64,000 nucleotides of DNA from Phytoseiulus persimilis (taxonomy: Eukaryota; Arthropoda; Arachnida; Mesostigmata; Phytoseiidae). Made by a program: the position numbers and the translations under genes. The notes beneath the pieces are model-generated. The model ran no database searches. It was not told where the DNA came from and worked only from the letters and a program-made list of their open reading frames with translations. Shown in pieces: positions 1-14,209 of the stretch; the stretch's first letter is position 1, and every line of letters begins with the position of its first letter. The DNA lies in assembly GCA_037576195.1 (NCBI GenBank), contig CM075104.1, forward strand, positions 5,214,775 to 5,278,774, written 5' to 3'.

Positions 1-3000
1 GGGAGGAATCAGTTCAGAGCTGAGCGTTACGCGCGACTGCCATACACACACCTCCAAGCCGCCGAAGCTCATTAAAAGTCGTTGAATCGCGGCTAATTAT
101 TTATGCCCTAGCGGTAGAAATTACGATTCTTCTTGACTTCTTGGAATCGTCGTGGATTTGCTCGAAGGGGCGAGGCCCTGTTTCCTGTCACATTGTTGTC
201 GGGTCAACATCGAGGGGATAACTACCTCATGATATTCCTCCTCACTCAGAATCACGATCGATACTCGGCGAATCGAACAATGGACGACCGCCGTTGGGGG
301 CGAGATGAGTCTCGATGCACGAAAAAAACGAGGAAACTTCCATGTTTGTCGGGGTTTTATGTAATCGAGCAAGTCCGTCACGCGACCTCCGCCCACGAGC
401 CGGATCTGCCAGCTCGCTACCAGGCTTAGAGAACAAAGGATCCAACCCGGGGCAGGGCTTGTTCTAACTCATGGAGTCGGTCTAAAGTCTTTTAGTCATT
501 CCTGATTTATGGCCGCGCGATCTCTTTGACTTCTTGGCACAACCGAACGGCAGTAGACCACCGAGCCGGGAGGCACAAAATGAGTGAGTAAGTGAGTGCG
601 CGTTGTCTCGACTTCCCAGCCAGCGATCTGAGTGAGCGATGCAAGACACCGAGAAATAGGACGCAGTCGTTGCGCAGCGCAAGCGGGCGACCATCCGAAC
701 GGCCGCCCGCTCAGCGCGGAGAGGAAAGAGGTCTGTCATTTTTCAAAGCGGAGTCGTTTGTCGTCTGGATCCGAAACTTACAGACAAACTACCCGCGCAG
801 TCGGACAGGCTGGGGTTGATTGCCCATGAGTTCAGCAGGGCGCCCTGGGGTCGATACACCAACGATCCGAGGTGATCATTGGCTTCGATTCAGGATAGTT
901 ATCCAGGGAGTCCCGTTTTGAATTCTCGGACGGGGTTCACGGTACCTGGAGCGGCTCGAGCCGCAAGGCAGTTCGGTATAGGTGCTTGGGCCAGCTTCCC
1001 CGACTCGCGGAAGAAAAGTTTTTTCCGCCTCTGCCGAGTCGCTGTGAAATTGCAACAAATGTCGCCGGGAAGAGATTCCACGGACTCGGCTCGACATAAC
1101 CGTAATTCGTAGTTGAAGCCGGCTCGGGTTCACGATAGGGATACGAGCAGCCGGACAGGATGAGTGAGAGGTCCAGAGAACTTACGAGGAGGAGGAATGA
1201 TGTCGACCACACGACATACCAAAGAGGGCCAGTGCACATAAAACGTTGTTAACGTCCTAGTTCAACGAGTGAGGTACGAGACGATGACGGCGGGCGAAAA
1301 TTTCAGACGCAGTATCACACGCCGCGAGAGGGGCCCCATGAACCTACGCCGAGATCAAACACGAAATCCGAGCCGACCATTTTGCGAACACTTCAGCAAC
1401 TCGGACCGCAATTCGGTGCTTCCCTTCTGCCATGTTTGAACTCGCGAGAGAATCTTAATAACTCCCAGGGGCTCATCTGGACAGAAACGAAGGTTCTGCT
1501 GCGGGATTTTCAATGACCACGTTTTCCCTTCTGGATGTGCATCGACCGACTACCATGACGCGAGTTGCGACGCGGAATGACGGGAAATGAAGCCGAGGGA
1601 GACGAACTGTTCTTACTGGAGTACCTTGTGTATTATCCGCTCTTGTTTGCTTTGTTATCAATCGAATGCTTGCGGGCGGTGGAACGATCCCATTGAGGAG
1701 CAGCGAGGTCCGAAGGGAGGCGCGGGAGCTAACTGGAAGAACGAGTAAGGGAATCGGTGATGCGTGACGCGACCTCCGCATCTCGAGTTGTTTCAGTCAC
1801 TGCTCCGAACGCTGCATCTGTTGTTGGCTGGCAAGCCGAGCGGGCTTCGTCGAAGATACCGCGGCCTTCAGAGATTCAAACGGATTGAACACGAACTTGG
1901 AGTGAACGGAAGGAACGAGCTCAGCGCGGCGCTCGGGTTCGACCATGGCGGGAGGCGAGCTCAGACCCGGCCTTCGCGGCCTTCGCGGCAGCAGGTCTGC
2001 CCGAGGTGTAAGGCCGTATTCGAGCTCTGGGTCTGCGGTTTGCCGACCCAGGCTCGGAGCGCCGAGGTTCAATCGAAGAGATTTCTGAACAAGTTTCCCG
2101 CGCGCTGAGCGATCGACGAGCGAGGAACCGAAAAGAGCGGAGACGACGGCGGCGGAACAAGTGACCCTCGAGGAGGGGCTCATGGAGACGAGGATCATGG
2201 AGAAGGAATCCATGGTGGAGGAAACGCGTCGGGGAGTGGCAAGCGGGGAAGCGCGATCACTCGCCGAATGGGGGGAAAGATTCGAAAAGATGAAGAACGA
2301 AAAGAAATCCACGGAAGAGCCATGCACGCAAGCGGGTTATGAATTCCTCGAGCCGCCCGTCCATCCCGGCGGACGGAGAGACCGGCGGAATGAACGAGAG
2401 GGGCAGGGGAGCGGCGGAGCAATGTTTTTTTCCTTGCTTCTTTTTTCACGCAGCCCTCCGCAATAAATTCTCAGACGTGATCACAGCGGTGCCGGCTCGC
2501 TTGCCATCTCTGGCCTTTGGCTCGCTGGTGGGCGCCAATGCCGAAGTCGGCGACGGCACCGAAATGGAGCATCAACAGAGGAAAACGTGCTGCCGCTGGT
2601 GTTGGCCATTACAGCATTCTGTGTACAGTGTTAGTAGTATAGTGGGGTAATCTCATTGGGGCCCCAACCTGCCCTGACCGAGCCCGCTCCAGCCATCATC
2701 CAAACGTCAGGGCGGGCTGTCCAACGACCTTTTATCATCCTCCTTCCTCTCACTCCAATCTCTCGCAAACTTATGGCGTCTTTCATCCACAGACTGCGCG
2801 GGCTGTCCCGGGGTCACGTGGCGGCTCAATTATCATTCGGGCGCGAGTCGGTTTGGCGCTTTCTCTGGCTGCAAACGAACTCGCTTTGGTTGCGCCTTCC
2901 CGACGGTTGGTCCCCCACCGCTAACGACGACAGCGAAGGCGAGCGTGCGAGAAAAATCTTGGAGGAAATCTCACCGAAATAGGCGCGGCAGGATCCAAGA

Positions 3001-6000
3001 TTCTCAGAAAGAAAGACGCCAAATGGACTTCCGGCCCGAAAGAAACAACGCTTGCGATGACCGAGCCGACAGCGACGACGGAGCTGTCGACGTCTTCCGC
3101 GACCAGAGGCGGAACAACGACGGCCTCAACAGAGCGACGAACGGAACAGAGGCGTTTTCCGTACAGGAGATCCATTTCGTTGGTTATCCTGTTGTTCTCC
3201 TCTGTCAGATGTCCGTCACGCTCTCGTTTTCGCCTCCTTTAGAAAGCGATCAACTGGTCAACCCTATTATATTTTCGGAAGTCCCTCTCTTCGGGGCGTG
3301 TCGTGCATGAAGTTGGATAACTGACGCATAGTTTGTCCTCTCAGTGAAACCCCGCAGTTGCAACCCTCGCTGGAGGATTTTTCGTAGCCTCGGGGTCGCA
3401 GCTAACTCTATGTATGCCCCTCGAACGATGAAACTCTTCAGTCAATGTAATACAGAGGAACTCCGTAGCTCGCCCCAATTAGTATGCACTGAATCTGAGA
3501 GCTCGGCCCGACACTTTCTACGTCGAACAATCATGGTCAAGCATCGGGGCGTAGGTTGAGTTCCGAGACCTCTATTTAGCCCCCCCCCCCCTCATCGAGC
3601 TTGAGACATTGAAAAGTCCCAGAGGACCTCGACGGTCGTTGCTCCATCATTGCAGTTCTTGGATCGTCCCCAAATGGCTCAAACGAGCCAGCACATTCAA
3701 TGCTCCGATATCTTATCTCGGTCGAAACCGTGTTTCCCAGCTCGAACGACATGGCCGGAAATCAGGGTGGAAGATACCTGCTGAGCGAAAGTAAACACTA
3801 CGGTGTCTCTCTACAATACTACAGTACCGACAGTGCTGGTATCGTGGGCTGACCAATTCGATGCCTCCAGCATTCCGTTCTCAGCTGAGTTCTGTCGACC
3901 GCCACAGTTAGTTCTGGTGAAAGAAAGATCACGATGCTAGACTGCTGGCCTATGCTGTGAGAGCCAGTTCTTATCCGCTCAAGAAAGAGCTTCGACATTT
4001 AGACGGCGAGCAGCACCCGGACTCGCGACATCTCGCGCTCCTCAAGCAGAGAAAAGCCGCGTGATCCCGCCCGATTTCTGAAAATATCAACCGTGTGTAC
4101 ATCCCTCAGTGTGGTGAACCGTGATCTCCGGTTATGTTTCGAACGCGACTTTCCCTTTCACTATCAACGACCGCTAGGTGTTTCTTGTCACTTTTGAGTA
4201 TCAATTATTTCGTTTCGCGACTTCCTCCCGCGTATTTTCTTCCGCAAACGTTCGGCGACGACATCTTGAGCCGCGATCAGATACCGGTGATCCGTTCCAT
4301 ATCCTGGCCTGGGAGATCAAGCCAGACATTCAGGAGATCGGGCCTCCCGTTGGAGCCCCGCAAGCCCCTGAACACCCCGAACCCCGACAATGAGGAGGAT
4401 CTGAGGGGAGCCGAATGCAAGCACACGGAAAGTAAGACCGAAAATGAGCTGGAGTGAAACTCAGCGTGAAAGGTGGCCCTCGGAGGACGATTGACAGCTT
4501 TGTTTGCTCTTTTTCGGTCTGTTGCTGCTCGGAGAGGCTCTGAAAAGCTTCGAAGGAATTAGCGGAAGCCCCGGTTCACGCCTCGTTTCGCCTGAATACT
4601 CTGAATCCGTTTTTCTCTGGGAGCGATATTCGGACAAGACGCCCTCGCCTTCCCATCGATGCCGGGACGGCGATCTTTGCGGGCTCCGAGATCGCGCCCC
4701 AATAATTGGTCGACGTCATGCAGGCTGCCATCCAGCCAACATCGAGGAGTCAACAGTCCATTGGAGTTCGGTGTCAAGAGATCGGAGCGGCCGCGCCACA
4801 TCATTTTTTGTGCACGATAATGCATCGATGAGCCGCTTATTCTTCCGGTGAACCCCGCTTGTTGCTCCTTGCGTCATTGTCTGTCTTCCATCAACGAATG
4901 TCTCATTCATGGGACAGAGCGAGCCGAGTGCGCAGGTGCGTGCGGCGCCTTCCAATAAATGCTCGTGATGAAGGATGATGCGAATTTCTCTCTGAGAGTC
5001 CTGGCGGAAACACTGACGTCGAAGGCTTCTTGGCTGATGTGCATTCTGTAACTCAATACAAGCGACGAGGTCGTGTATGTATTTCGTCCTGGTCCCTCCC
5101 TTGGGGAACACAGCAGCCTTCAGCAGAGGACCGATATGCCTCGCAACCTCGCCTTCAAGAATAACGGGAACTATAACTGATGCGTATCACGACGAAAGCG
5201 AATTCGGACCGCGTCTGAGGCGGAAGACCTTCGAGACGAACCAGACCCAATGGAGAAGTGCAGCAGATGAAAGCAACCAGCCAGTCGACCTAGCGTTCAT
5301 CGCGGTACGGGGAGGCTCCGAAAATTCGAGGACAGGAAGACTGGACGAGTTTTTTTCCTTTCCGAGGGAGCCGTCGGAGGTTCAAAACCTTGAAGCGATC
5401 GTGATGCAAAAGCCTTTCAGAGCCAAATCGGCCGGCAAGGGCCATCAGCTTCAGACGACCACGCCAGAGGCAGGGGTCCTGTCTGTCTCTCCGGCTAGAA
5501 GGATGTGGGGGAACGGCTGCGATCACAGGACGTGTGGAACCTTCCAACTACTCTCCTGGAACCGCGAACAATTTTGCGGTTAGAAAGGTCAAAGACCCAT
5601 TCCTCGTTCCTCGCGATCAGGAATCATCTTCCTGAATGTGTTCGAAAACTCGGCCAGAAATCCCTCGAATCCGAAATACGACTTTCACAGTCGGGTCCCC
5701 CTGGTTCCCGCAGATACTCCTCACGAAACTGTTCCACGATCGAACAACCCGGATTCTTGCGAATGTTCTCTAGAATCGGTGTCGTCCCTGGGTCGCCCGA
5801 ATGTTCTCCCCCAGGAGTGACATCCGTTTCGGCCGGGAATTCTGCCTGAGACGATGGTGGGATGTTCTCTCAAGGTGCGACTTGTGAGCATGACCTTCGC
5901 CCGTTGCTAGCAACAACATGATAGGTCATGATAACCTTGCCTTCCAAGTGATGGACTGTTATTAGCGAAAATAATCGATTAGCTGCAGAAGCGTTCCCCG

Positions 6001-9000
6001 ACTCCTAGGCCTCCTGTTCAATCGCCGTAGTCCACATCGTATAACATGTCCTGCTCGCTTAGGATCGAGGAGGACAGCCCAGTGAGCTGCCGGGTTCAGT
6101 GGACCCTTGATGGTGCCCTGCTTTCCATCGCTCTCGAAAATTTCGGTGGCGCTCCTATTTGCTTTTCTATTCAAGAGTGGCTGCACGTCTCTGCTTCATC
6201 ATCTCTGCGTTGGATGGTGGCTTCTCCTCGCCTCTCTTCGTCGTTTGCGCCTCGTCTTGCTGCGGCGGGTAGACTGAACGCCTGCGCGGAAAAACTCACC
6301 CACAACAAGTATTATTTGCATACATATCGGTAGGGGGTATTCACATTCACGCTCACGCCGCAATGGCTTCACGCGCGGAGAGTGTTGATGTGTGAGCAAC
6401 AGCGGCCGGAGGCACGAGCGTGCCTGCTCGGCTGTCTGAAGAGTACCAATTCCTGCTTCCTGAGACACTCCCGACTCAGCGAGTCGCGCGCGAACATGCA
6501 GGGAAGCACGCACGTACAAACAAACAAATGAACAAACACAAAGCCAGTTGAATACAACGCGGCGACGAGATGTGCATCCGAGAATGAACCCTTTGCTTTT
6601 CGAGAGGAGTTGCTCTTTCAAGGGGTCCCCCTTTTTCTTGCTTCAAACGTAGCTACGAAGGTCGCATTGCACTCGTGCACGCGAGCGAGTAGCGGGAAGG
6701 CTACGAACTGCGAATGTTCCCACATTTACATTTGTCGCCCCTTTGTGGTAGTCGAGCTGTTTTTTCCGTTTGTACGTCTTCGTTCCCGCTTGGACCTAGG
6801 CTGGAATGAAGGCGACAACGGACAGGATGCTTTTCTCCCAGGAAGACCAGTTCCTTCGAAGCATCTTCGATCAAAACTAGAAATGATTACCTTCGCTGGC
6901 CCAACCTCGCGTAGTAGAATGGTCGACCTATCTAGAAAATGTCTCAATCGCAAGTTATTCGATAACGCGCCCTGTGTGTGTCCATGAAATGCTGGGGGGA
7001 CGCTTGTGAGGTTTTTGCTTAGCTGAGTTCGGGATGAGGAGCTAGGCAGGGTGGTCTGGTTGAACGAACGAAGGAAGTTCCATCTACCTGATGGACCCAC
7101 ACCCGCCCGGCGGCCCACACGACCCACCTACATACTCTGCCTCCTGTTCTAACGGAATTAAGCGAACAACCTGCGAGACAAAATGAAAGTGAGGGAGTGC
7201 AAGACATCTTCAGCCTCGATGGGTATGTCTCGCCTTTCGGTCCAGAGTCCGGATCGCGGTCTTGGAGCCCAACTCCTGACTTGGTCTGCGTTACAGATTG
7301 GAACGATCCTCTCATTTGTGATCCCGTGGCTCTGTTCATGATCTCGGCCGATGAAGTTACCACGGGAAAGGGACGGGAAATAAGAATCCTGGAACCCTCG
7401 AATCCCGAAATGACTCCATAAAGCTCGCAATATTCCGGCAGCCACACGGTGGCGAAATGTGTATGAAAGCTGAATAGAGAACGGTCGATGTAACAGTGGG
7501 AGAGAGGAGTTCAGAGAGTGGGTTCCGATTCTGAAAGCGTAGAGTTTTCGGAACGACTGTGGAACAAACAAAAGTTCCGTAGCGAAGTAGGGGGGAATAT
7601 CGGATACGATGACCTGATCGAATGTATGAGGTGTGAAAAACGATGAGGATTGAGGGACTCGCTGACGAGGGGTATTCTAATGACCCCTTTGAGAGGTTTG
7701 AGTGCCGATCGAGGACCCGTTGAGGGAGAGGGAACAAGAAACAAGTGGCATAGATCTCCATATCTGGATATTATCGGTCGGAAGAAGGCGGCCCTGGTCG
7801 TTGCTGAACCAGGGAGATGAAACCCTGAAGATGAAATGTTTCGTTTGAATTCTAGCGTTTGTTCAGGGGCGTCCCAAGAAATACTTTGGAATGTATTGTC
7901 ATTGATATTACCAACACTGAGAAACTGTTCTCAGCGGTCGAGCGAAACGGATCGGAGAAAAAAAGATTAATATTTCCTACCGACACATCGCCCTACCCTT
8001 CCACGTTTGAATAGAATATCCTCCCCGGCTCCGAGTCCTTAACGCTGACCTCAATGTTCGCTCAAGCCACCTCGAAGTGGGGTGTGACTTTCCCCCGGTA
8101 AGCTTAGAAAGCGACTTCCTGAATTGTTCAATATCCGAAAATCGACGTTAAGAGTTGTAGGGAAATCGATGCGGGAAAATCCCCTCTGCACTCTTGGCGT
8201 TTGTGGTACCGTTCCATGTGATGACGAAGCTCCCGAGACCTCGTACAATTATCGTAATTTGTTGATGGAGGCGCACTCTGAGCGATGAGAGACAGAGACG
8301 TTGGAAGCAAGAAGAGTAGGAATCTGACAGGGAAAAGCCGCTCCTGCGCAGCGGTCAAGAGAGCCAATGGAGGATGGAGGGAAGGCACTGATGAGACCTG
8401 ACGAAGAGCTAGGGACGCGCAGAAAAGGAATTTAAGGTAAGTTATGATTGAGAGCGGGAAGGTATGAGGAGAATACTGGACGGGTGGTTGAAGAAGACAC
8501 ATGGACGAACGCGGGAACCAATGGTTACATGAACACCTCCTTCCGTTCTACGAATGCGCTCCATTGGAGAAGAAAGCGAAAAGGGAGCGACCGTGAGCTT
8601 TCGGGCAAGAGACTTGGAGGGTGGGGAGTTGTTGCGCTTCCCCATCTTCTGAGGGCGAAACAGGCTCCTGACTATCAGGAAGATACAGGGGGACAGAAGC
8701 GGTTGCTTCCATCAGCGTGCGAATCCGGTATCGCAACCGATTCCGAGAAAGTATGGGGAGCCGAGCATCTGCGCATCGGAACGGGAAACTCTGAAAACTT
8801 TGTTCGAGCGTTAGCTTCCGAGCCCTCTCTCGTCTCGATGCTGAGCGCTCCGTGCAGTAGCGTGCCGCGCCTTCCTCCACGATTTGTGACGAGTGTTCCA
8901 TAGTCACTCGCATCCCCACTTGATTTCCCGTAGATATCACATACGGGCAAGTCGGAAGAAAACAAAGAACTCCCATGGGAAGTGTTTCACCGAATTTATC

Positions 9001-12000
9001 AGCGTGCTCGCAAGCGCTCTCTTTCTCTCTGCATCAGTGTTCCGCTCGCATCAGTTGAGTGCATTTTGAGCTCATTAGCTATCTGAATCGTATCCGATCA
9101 TCCAACGGCGAGCAGAATGTCTCGACTTAGTCAACGAACGAGCGGAGAGCCGGAAAAAGCGGACGCAGTTTGCGAACATTCTAATACGAGCGAGCGATAA
9201 TTCAGGGACGGCGGAAACCTCGTTTCTATGCGCGCCCAAAGTCCCATATCAGTGTTCGAGCTCTCTAGTTTTCTTTCTCCGATCCGCCTCTGGACTTTGT
9301 CTCTGGAATTTTCTGCGAGGGAATTCACTCATCCACTCTGGTTATCATCAGACGGCTTGCTTTAGATGGCATAGCAATATTTCTGACAGAACCGTTCCGA
9401 CAGCATCAGTGGCATGGTCGCGATCAGCGTTAGCACAGCTGCCGACGTTCGACCTTGAGCAATCGAATCTCATGATAGCCTTCCGTGAGGAGGAAAGAAT
9501 CAAATTATTGTTACGACAGAAAAAGACGCTGTGGGGAGCGAGGGCACCGGCTGTTGCTCCGAACCGGATTGAATTAATGGGTCCTGCCCGGTGATTAGTA
9601 GCCTGATTGGTTGGGAGGCGACGCGGAATACCAAGGCGCATCGAGTCACTCTAACTTGGGAACCGCGAATCTCACCGAGGATGGAACTGCATCCGGGAGC
9701 TTCGTCGGTCGAACAACTCTTGAAACGAAATCGTTTCAAAAAGAAGAGGTGATTCGTCTTGTCAAATGAATCTGCGACGACTCCTCAAGGATGCTGGCTC
9801 TGCCCCCGCTTGAACAGAGATCAAACAAGGTCGATTCATGCCTGCGGAATCATACGGTTCTGCACGCTGCGTACTTTCACGAGCATATCGACTCCAGAAG
9901 TGGCCGTTCCCTCAGTTCTGCGACAAAATAAACTCGATAGAAGGACAGAGAAACCATTCCCTCATCCAGTGGTTCAAGTCGAGAGCAACCACGAACCTCC
10001 CTATGAAACGTAGCGATAGGAGATTCTGCCATGATGTTCAGGACAGATGGGATCTTGTTCAGCTCTAGTCGGAAGTGCCACGGCCTAAAAACCGTGGGTC
10101 ACGGCACTCGAATCGGAGACAATACTCGTATTTTGGCGTAGTTACGACGCAGCGCGTAGTGGAGATTGAGTCGATGGTTGTGACTTGGAGTTGGTCATGA
10201 TCATGCGACGTACAGCTGCCGCCGATTCATCTTCCTTTTGGAGCGGTCTTTGAGGGAAGGCTGGGAACCTCGACCGGTTAGTTAGGGGGGATGGTGAAGG
10301 ACGACGGGAGAGCAGAGAAGAGCAAAAATAGGGTAGGCTGGAGGGAACTCTTCCTCATTGCATCGACGACGGTTGTGAGGCCAGTCGGGTAGCGCACTTT
10401 TCTTTGGAGCCAGCTTTCCGAGCAGCAGCCGGGGGAGATATCGCTTTGCAAATCAGATAAAAGAGACTACGAGAGCACGACGACAGAAACTCTGAGCAAA
10501 AGAGCAAAATCGCTGGTTTTGCTCCGCGGCCATCCAGTCCGCTCTGCAGCCACCATTGTGCCGAGGGTAGCCTGACCCCACAGAATTCCGTCCCCGGCTT
10601 TTTCGGAAAACTAGGACCAAGTGCGCCCACATTGTCTCTTTCCTTTTGCGTTTGGCCTCTAACTGAATGAAACTCGGAGCACAATGGAGCGGAAGATGCC
10701 GCTCGATCAAGGGTCGGATCCAGCGTGTTGCATAACATGCGACGCCCATCAATGAGCTCACATGGGAAGTTTCTCATTTTTCGAGCCAGACTTGAACAAA
10801 TCTCGGATGTTTTCTCGGTCCGCGAACCTTCCGATCCCACTTGGAATACTTCCATTCCGTTGCTCAAAGCGACGGAACTAACTCAACGCAGGGCGATCCC
10901 GACGCAGAAATAGCCGTAAAGAGGAAAGTTCGCTCTATTTTCGCACTTGAACTAAAATCGATTTCGCTCCCAGGTGAGCGAGGTGTGTTACTCTGAGAAA
11001 GTGGGGAATGCCGATGTCAACGCTGAACAAGTTGACAGGGCTGACACTCGCTTCCGTACCAACCCTGAGTAGGACTTCCGAAGTTGCCACAGGAGCCCAC
11101 GAAGAGATGCGGCAGAGCAACTTTTCCTCTGTTCGTCGGAAGAACGTCCGGCGGCACGCTCGGCGTTGGCTCCGAGACGTTTTGGGAAGCAGAGTGACTG
11201 GCACATGGATTTCGAGAGGAGGCGAAACAGAGTTCGTACAGCAAACTCCGTCGTTCCTCAGGTTGGAAGCTCCTGAACCATGAGGTTAAGGGGAGGAATT
11301 GGAAGGCTGGCGAAGAACAGCGGGGTTCCTGCGAAAACTCCCGGAGCTCTCATTCTCACTCTCGTCACGAACTTCCATCCACCCTCATAATGACCGACCT
11401 GAGAACGACATCGATGAGCAGGACTATTCCGCCATTCAGGCGACTCCGATGGGAATCGCGAATAAGGGTTCAGAAGCCGTCGTTATCATCACTGTCGGAT
11501 ACTCGAGGGCGACAGACAGAAAGGAACTCAGATAGATAGGAGGAGATCTCGTCGCGATCGAGCTGAATAGTGATTTCAAGACGAGTTTCCTGTCAGAAGT
11601 CAGTGTGCACGCGATCAAGGATTTGCTCCATCAATGTACGAACTCCTCCATTCGATTCTCATGCGTTCTATCTTTCTTGGCAGCCGAGACCTCGCTTTTC
11701 TGGCGGGATCACGTCGAGACATCTGCGGTTGACGGGAATTCCGGAGGAGAGTCGATGTCAAACTCACCGAGGAGTCATAATCGTTTCCTCTGCTCGTTTT
11801 CTGCGTGCTTTGAACTCCGAATAAACATCGGAGAGCTCGTTTTCGAAGTCGTGTCGCCGCGAATTCAAATGACTTTGGATCCGCTCGAACCGCCCCGTCG
11901 ATCCACCGAAGTTGCCGATGAGGAACGTCGATTATAATCGACTTTTCCCAGCCTGGAGCCGATTGTCGGAATACGCGGCTCAATCGATGATAAGTCAAGT

Positions 12001-13789
12001 CATAGGGGCAGCGAGCGATAACCGACTGCTTAGATGAGCAGATAGTGAGTGATGCACAGCCGGGTCCCCACCCTCTCCATGGATGGGTCTACAGAGGAGG
12101 AGCCCAACGGCCCACAGTTGCGTTATCGCCGAATCGGTCAGCTTTTTCGGAATTGAACAGTTGGAAGGGAGAGGGAGACGAAGAATGGGGCTCGAGGATG
12201 CAGGAGCAACGGATGCTATAAACAGATTGGCAGCCGAGAGAACGCCCGTAATGAGATGAGAGACTCTGAGAGGCGGCATCAGTGACCGGATCTCTCCTGC
12301 GTGGCCAGAGCGAAGACCGTCGCCAAACCTACGACAACGAGAACAACTCCCACGTGCACTTAGATCGGCGACAAGCAACCAAGCCGGAAGGCAAATTAAT
12401 GCAACTGGCCATTGATCCCGCTGCGGCGCAAACAATCAACTAAAATCCTTCCCGATTCAAGTAGAATCAATGGCGTTATCGAGAGGGACAGCCTTTCCCG
12501 AGCGACTGCTGCGAAGCTCGGATCGGAGACATCGGAAGCTTTTCCCTCTCACCACGTAGCTGATTGGGATCTTCGGAAAGCTGAGCCGGCATCCGGGAAC
12601 CCACCGATGTTGTGACCAAGAGGTATTCGAACTCTCCGTCGGGTCTGTTCACGAGAACATCTGAAGAAAGCGCTAGACCAGGTTTCCCGCCGCAATGGGA
12701 TGCCAACTGAGACATGCGCGCTCAGAAAAACCCGATGAGTGCGTGTCCACTGGAGAACCTCAACGAAAAACTCGGAGATCCGCTCTCTGATGGCAACAGC
12801 AACGGTGCGAGGGACGGAAGCGAAAAAGTTTTTTTGTTTAGAGAAGCACAGTGAACCGAGAAACAGGAGCGAGCGAGCGTGCGATGACGGCGTCGTCGTC
12901 GCCGCCGACGTCGCGTAGAGAAGATCCATCATACGAGACTGCCTCGAGGATCCTGAGACAAAATACTTGCAAATGCATCTTTTTCGCTCCTCTTGTTCCC
13001 GGCGCTCAGAGCGCAACTTTTCGGCGCGGAATGGTCCCAACGTTCCCTCGCGGGGAACAATGAAGTGCGCCGGGTTCGAGGCGATGATCCCATACTTAGC
13101 AGGGCAGGCATTCACTCACAGGATATCAACGTCGTTTGTCCAATGGTCATCTAGCAAGTGGAAAACGGCCTTGATCGGGGTGGCCATCGATGTGGTAACC
13201 AGAATTTCCCTGGGGAGGATCACGACCCAACTCCGGCACTGGGACAGCGGGTGAAGCAGACGACGATGATGATGATCTCGGTAATGGGGTCCTATGAGCA
13301 GTGCAGAAATTTCAGGGTCAGATTGGATTGGATTGCGTTCGATGTTCGAGAGTTGTGGAGTTCTGAAGCTTGAAATCGTCTACCACGCTAGGTCGGGTTG
13401 CGGGTTGCTTCTCTTCTCTCGGAAAATACGAGAAGATTATTTCTATCGATTTTCTGAGCGACGGTTACATCGCGACTCGAGCGAGAGACCGCTCTGATCG
13501 AAGCCCGGCGACAAATCCCATCGCGAAAAGAGGAAACCGGACTCCGACCGCTGTGATGAACAATATCTCCCCCTTCGATGCTTCCTTCCGTCGATGCCGT
13601 CCTCTTCTGCTCTCAGCTACAATGTTTCTCATAAAACTCGAAGGAATGCTGCCCAATGATTCATGATGTCGCCTGTGCGAGAACGCGCGTTGGTCGAACG
13701 AGGGCCGCTTGCTTTGTATTGTGTCCATGCAATTTGCAAGACACGAAAAGCTGGCCCGAAAGAGGAAAACCACGATATGTGTCCCCACG
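1..13789. other. non-genic stretch, no supported gene
   Basis: Every strand and frame is broken by stops at short intervals. The longest open frames (about 100-176 codons) overlap one another on opposite strands, which is what chance gives at about 50% GC. I found no domain, no clear signal peptide and no chain of exons with matching splice sites. The stretch 1797-2470 is open in several frames at once, including a charged Glu/Lys-rich frame on the plus strand (about 2089-2466) and a Ser-rich frame on the minus strand. I cannot choose between them. The only local repeats I saw are a 12-C run near 3.6 kb, an (AAAC)-like patch near 6.52 kb and a doubled CCTTCGCGG at 1971-1989. Confidence 0.6.
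3580..3591. repeat. poly-C tract (12 C)
   Basis: An uninterrupted run of 12 C in a non-genic stretch. It is one of several homopolymer C/G tracts of 12-22 bases in the window. Confidence 0.95.
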
Positions 13790-14209
13790 ATGAGAATCCT
13801 AGTCGTGGGAATTTGTAGCTTCGTTCTGGTCGCATCTTCTTCCTCCGTTGCAGTTCCTCGGAACAATTTGTCTTGTTGCAAAACGTTGGCTCCAATATCG
13901 CTGTCGCATGAAAGACATCTCTCCTGCGCTGCCACGCTTTCCACTATCTGCGTCACCTATCATCTGCCCCTAGGTTTTTGTGCTACATATCTATGTTGTC
14001 AGTCGGGGCTTGAAAGCAACCAGGACCTCTGCTCTCCCTTCGACCTGGACCGTTGTGAAAGGGAAGGCGATCTCGAACGCTCACAAAAGTGGATCGGCGA
14101 TGAAGGTCGAGTTTGGAATCCGTCCGCTACGATGACTGATTATGAAATGAGCCTACAGCATGAGAGACTCCTTGACTTCCTCTCGGGTCGTACAGCTACC
14201 GACCGATAG
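13790..14209 (+). CDS. candidate small secreted Cys-rich protein, unrecognised
   Basis: This is a single open frame of 139 codons. It starts at an ATG with A at position -3. The first about 22 residues have a signal-peptide pattern: a short basic start (MR), a hydrophobic core (ILVVGICSFVLVA) and small residues before a possible cleavage site. The following part has nine cysteines in about 75 residues, including two CC pairs, and then turns acidic and polar. It matches no family I recognise. A 163-codon frame on the opposite strand (13465-13956) competes with it, and the region could simply be open by chance. The ORF extends upstream in frame to 13709 without a better start. I see no splice sites that would link it to other exons and no transcript evidence. 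Confidence 0.18.
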   Translation: MRILVVGICSFVLVASSSSVAVPRNNLSCCKTLAPISLSHERHLSCAATLSTICVTYHLPLGFCATYLCCQSGLESNQDLCSPFDLDRCEREGDLERSQKWIGDEGRVWNPSATMTDYEMSLQHERLLDFLSGRTATDR

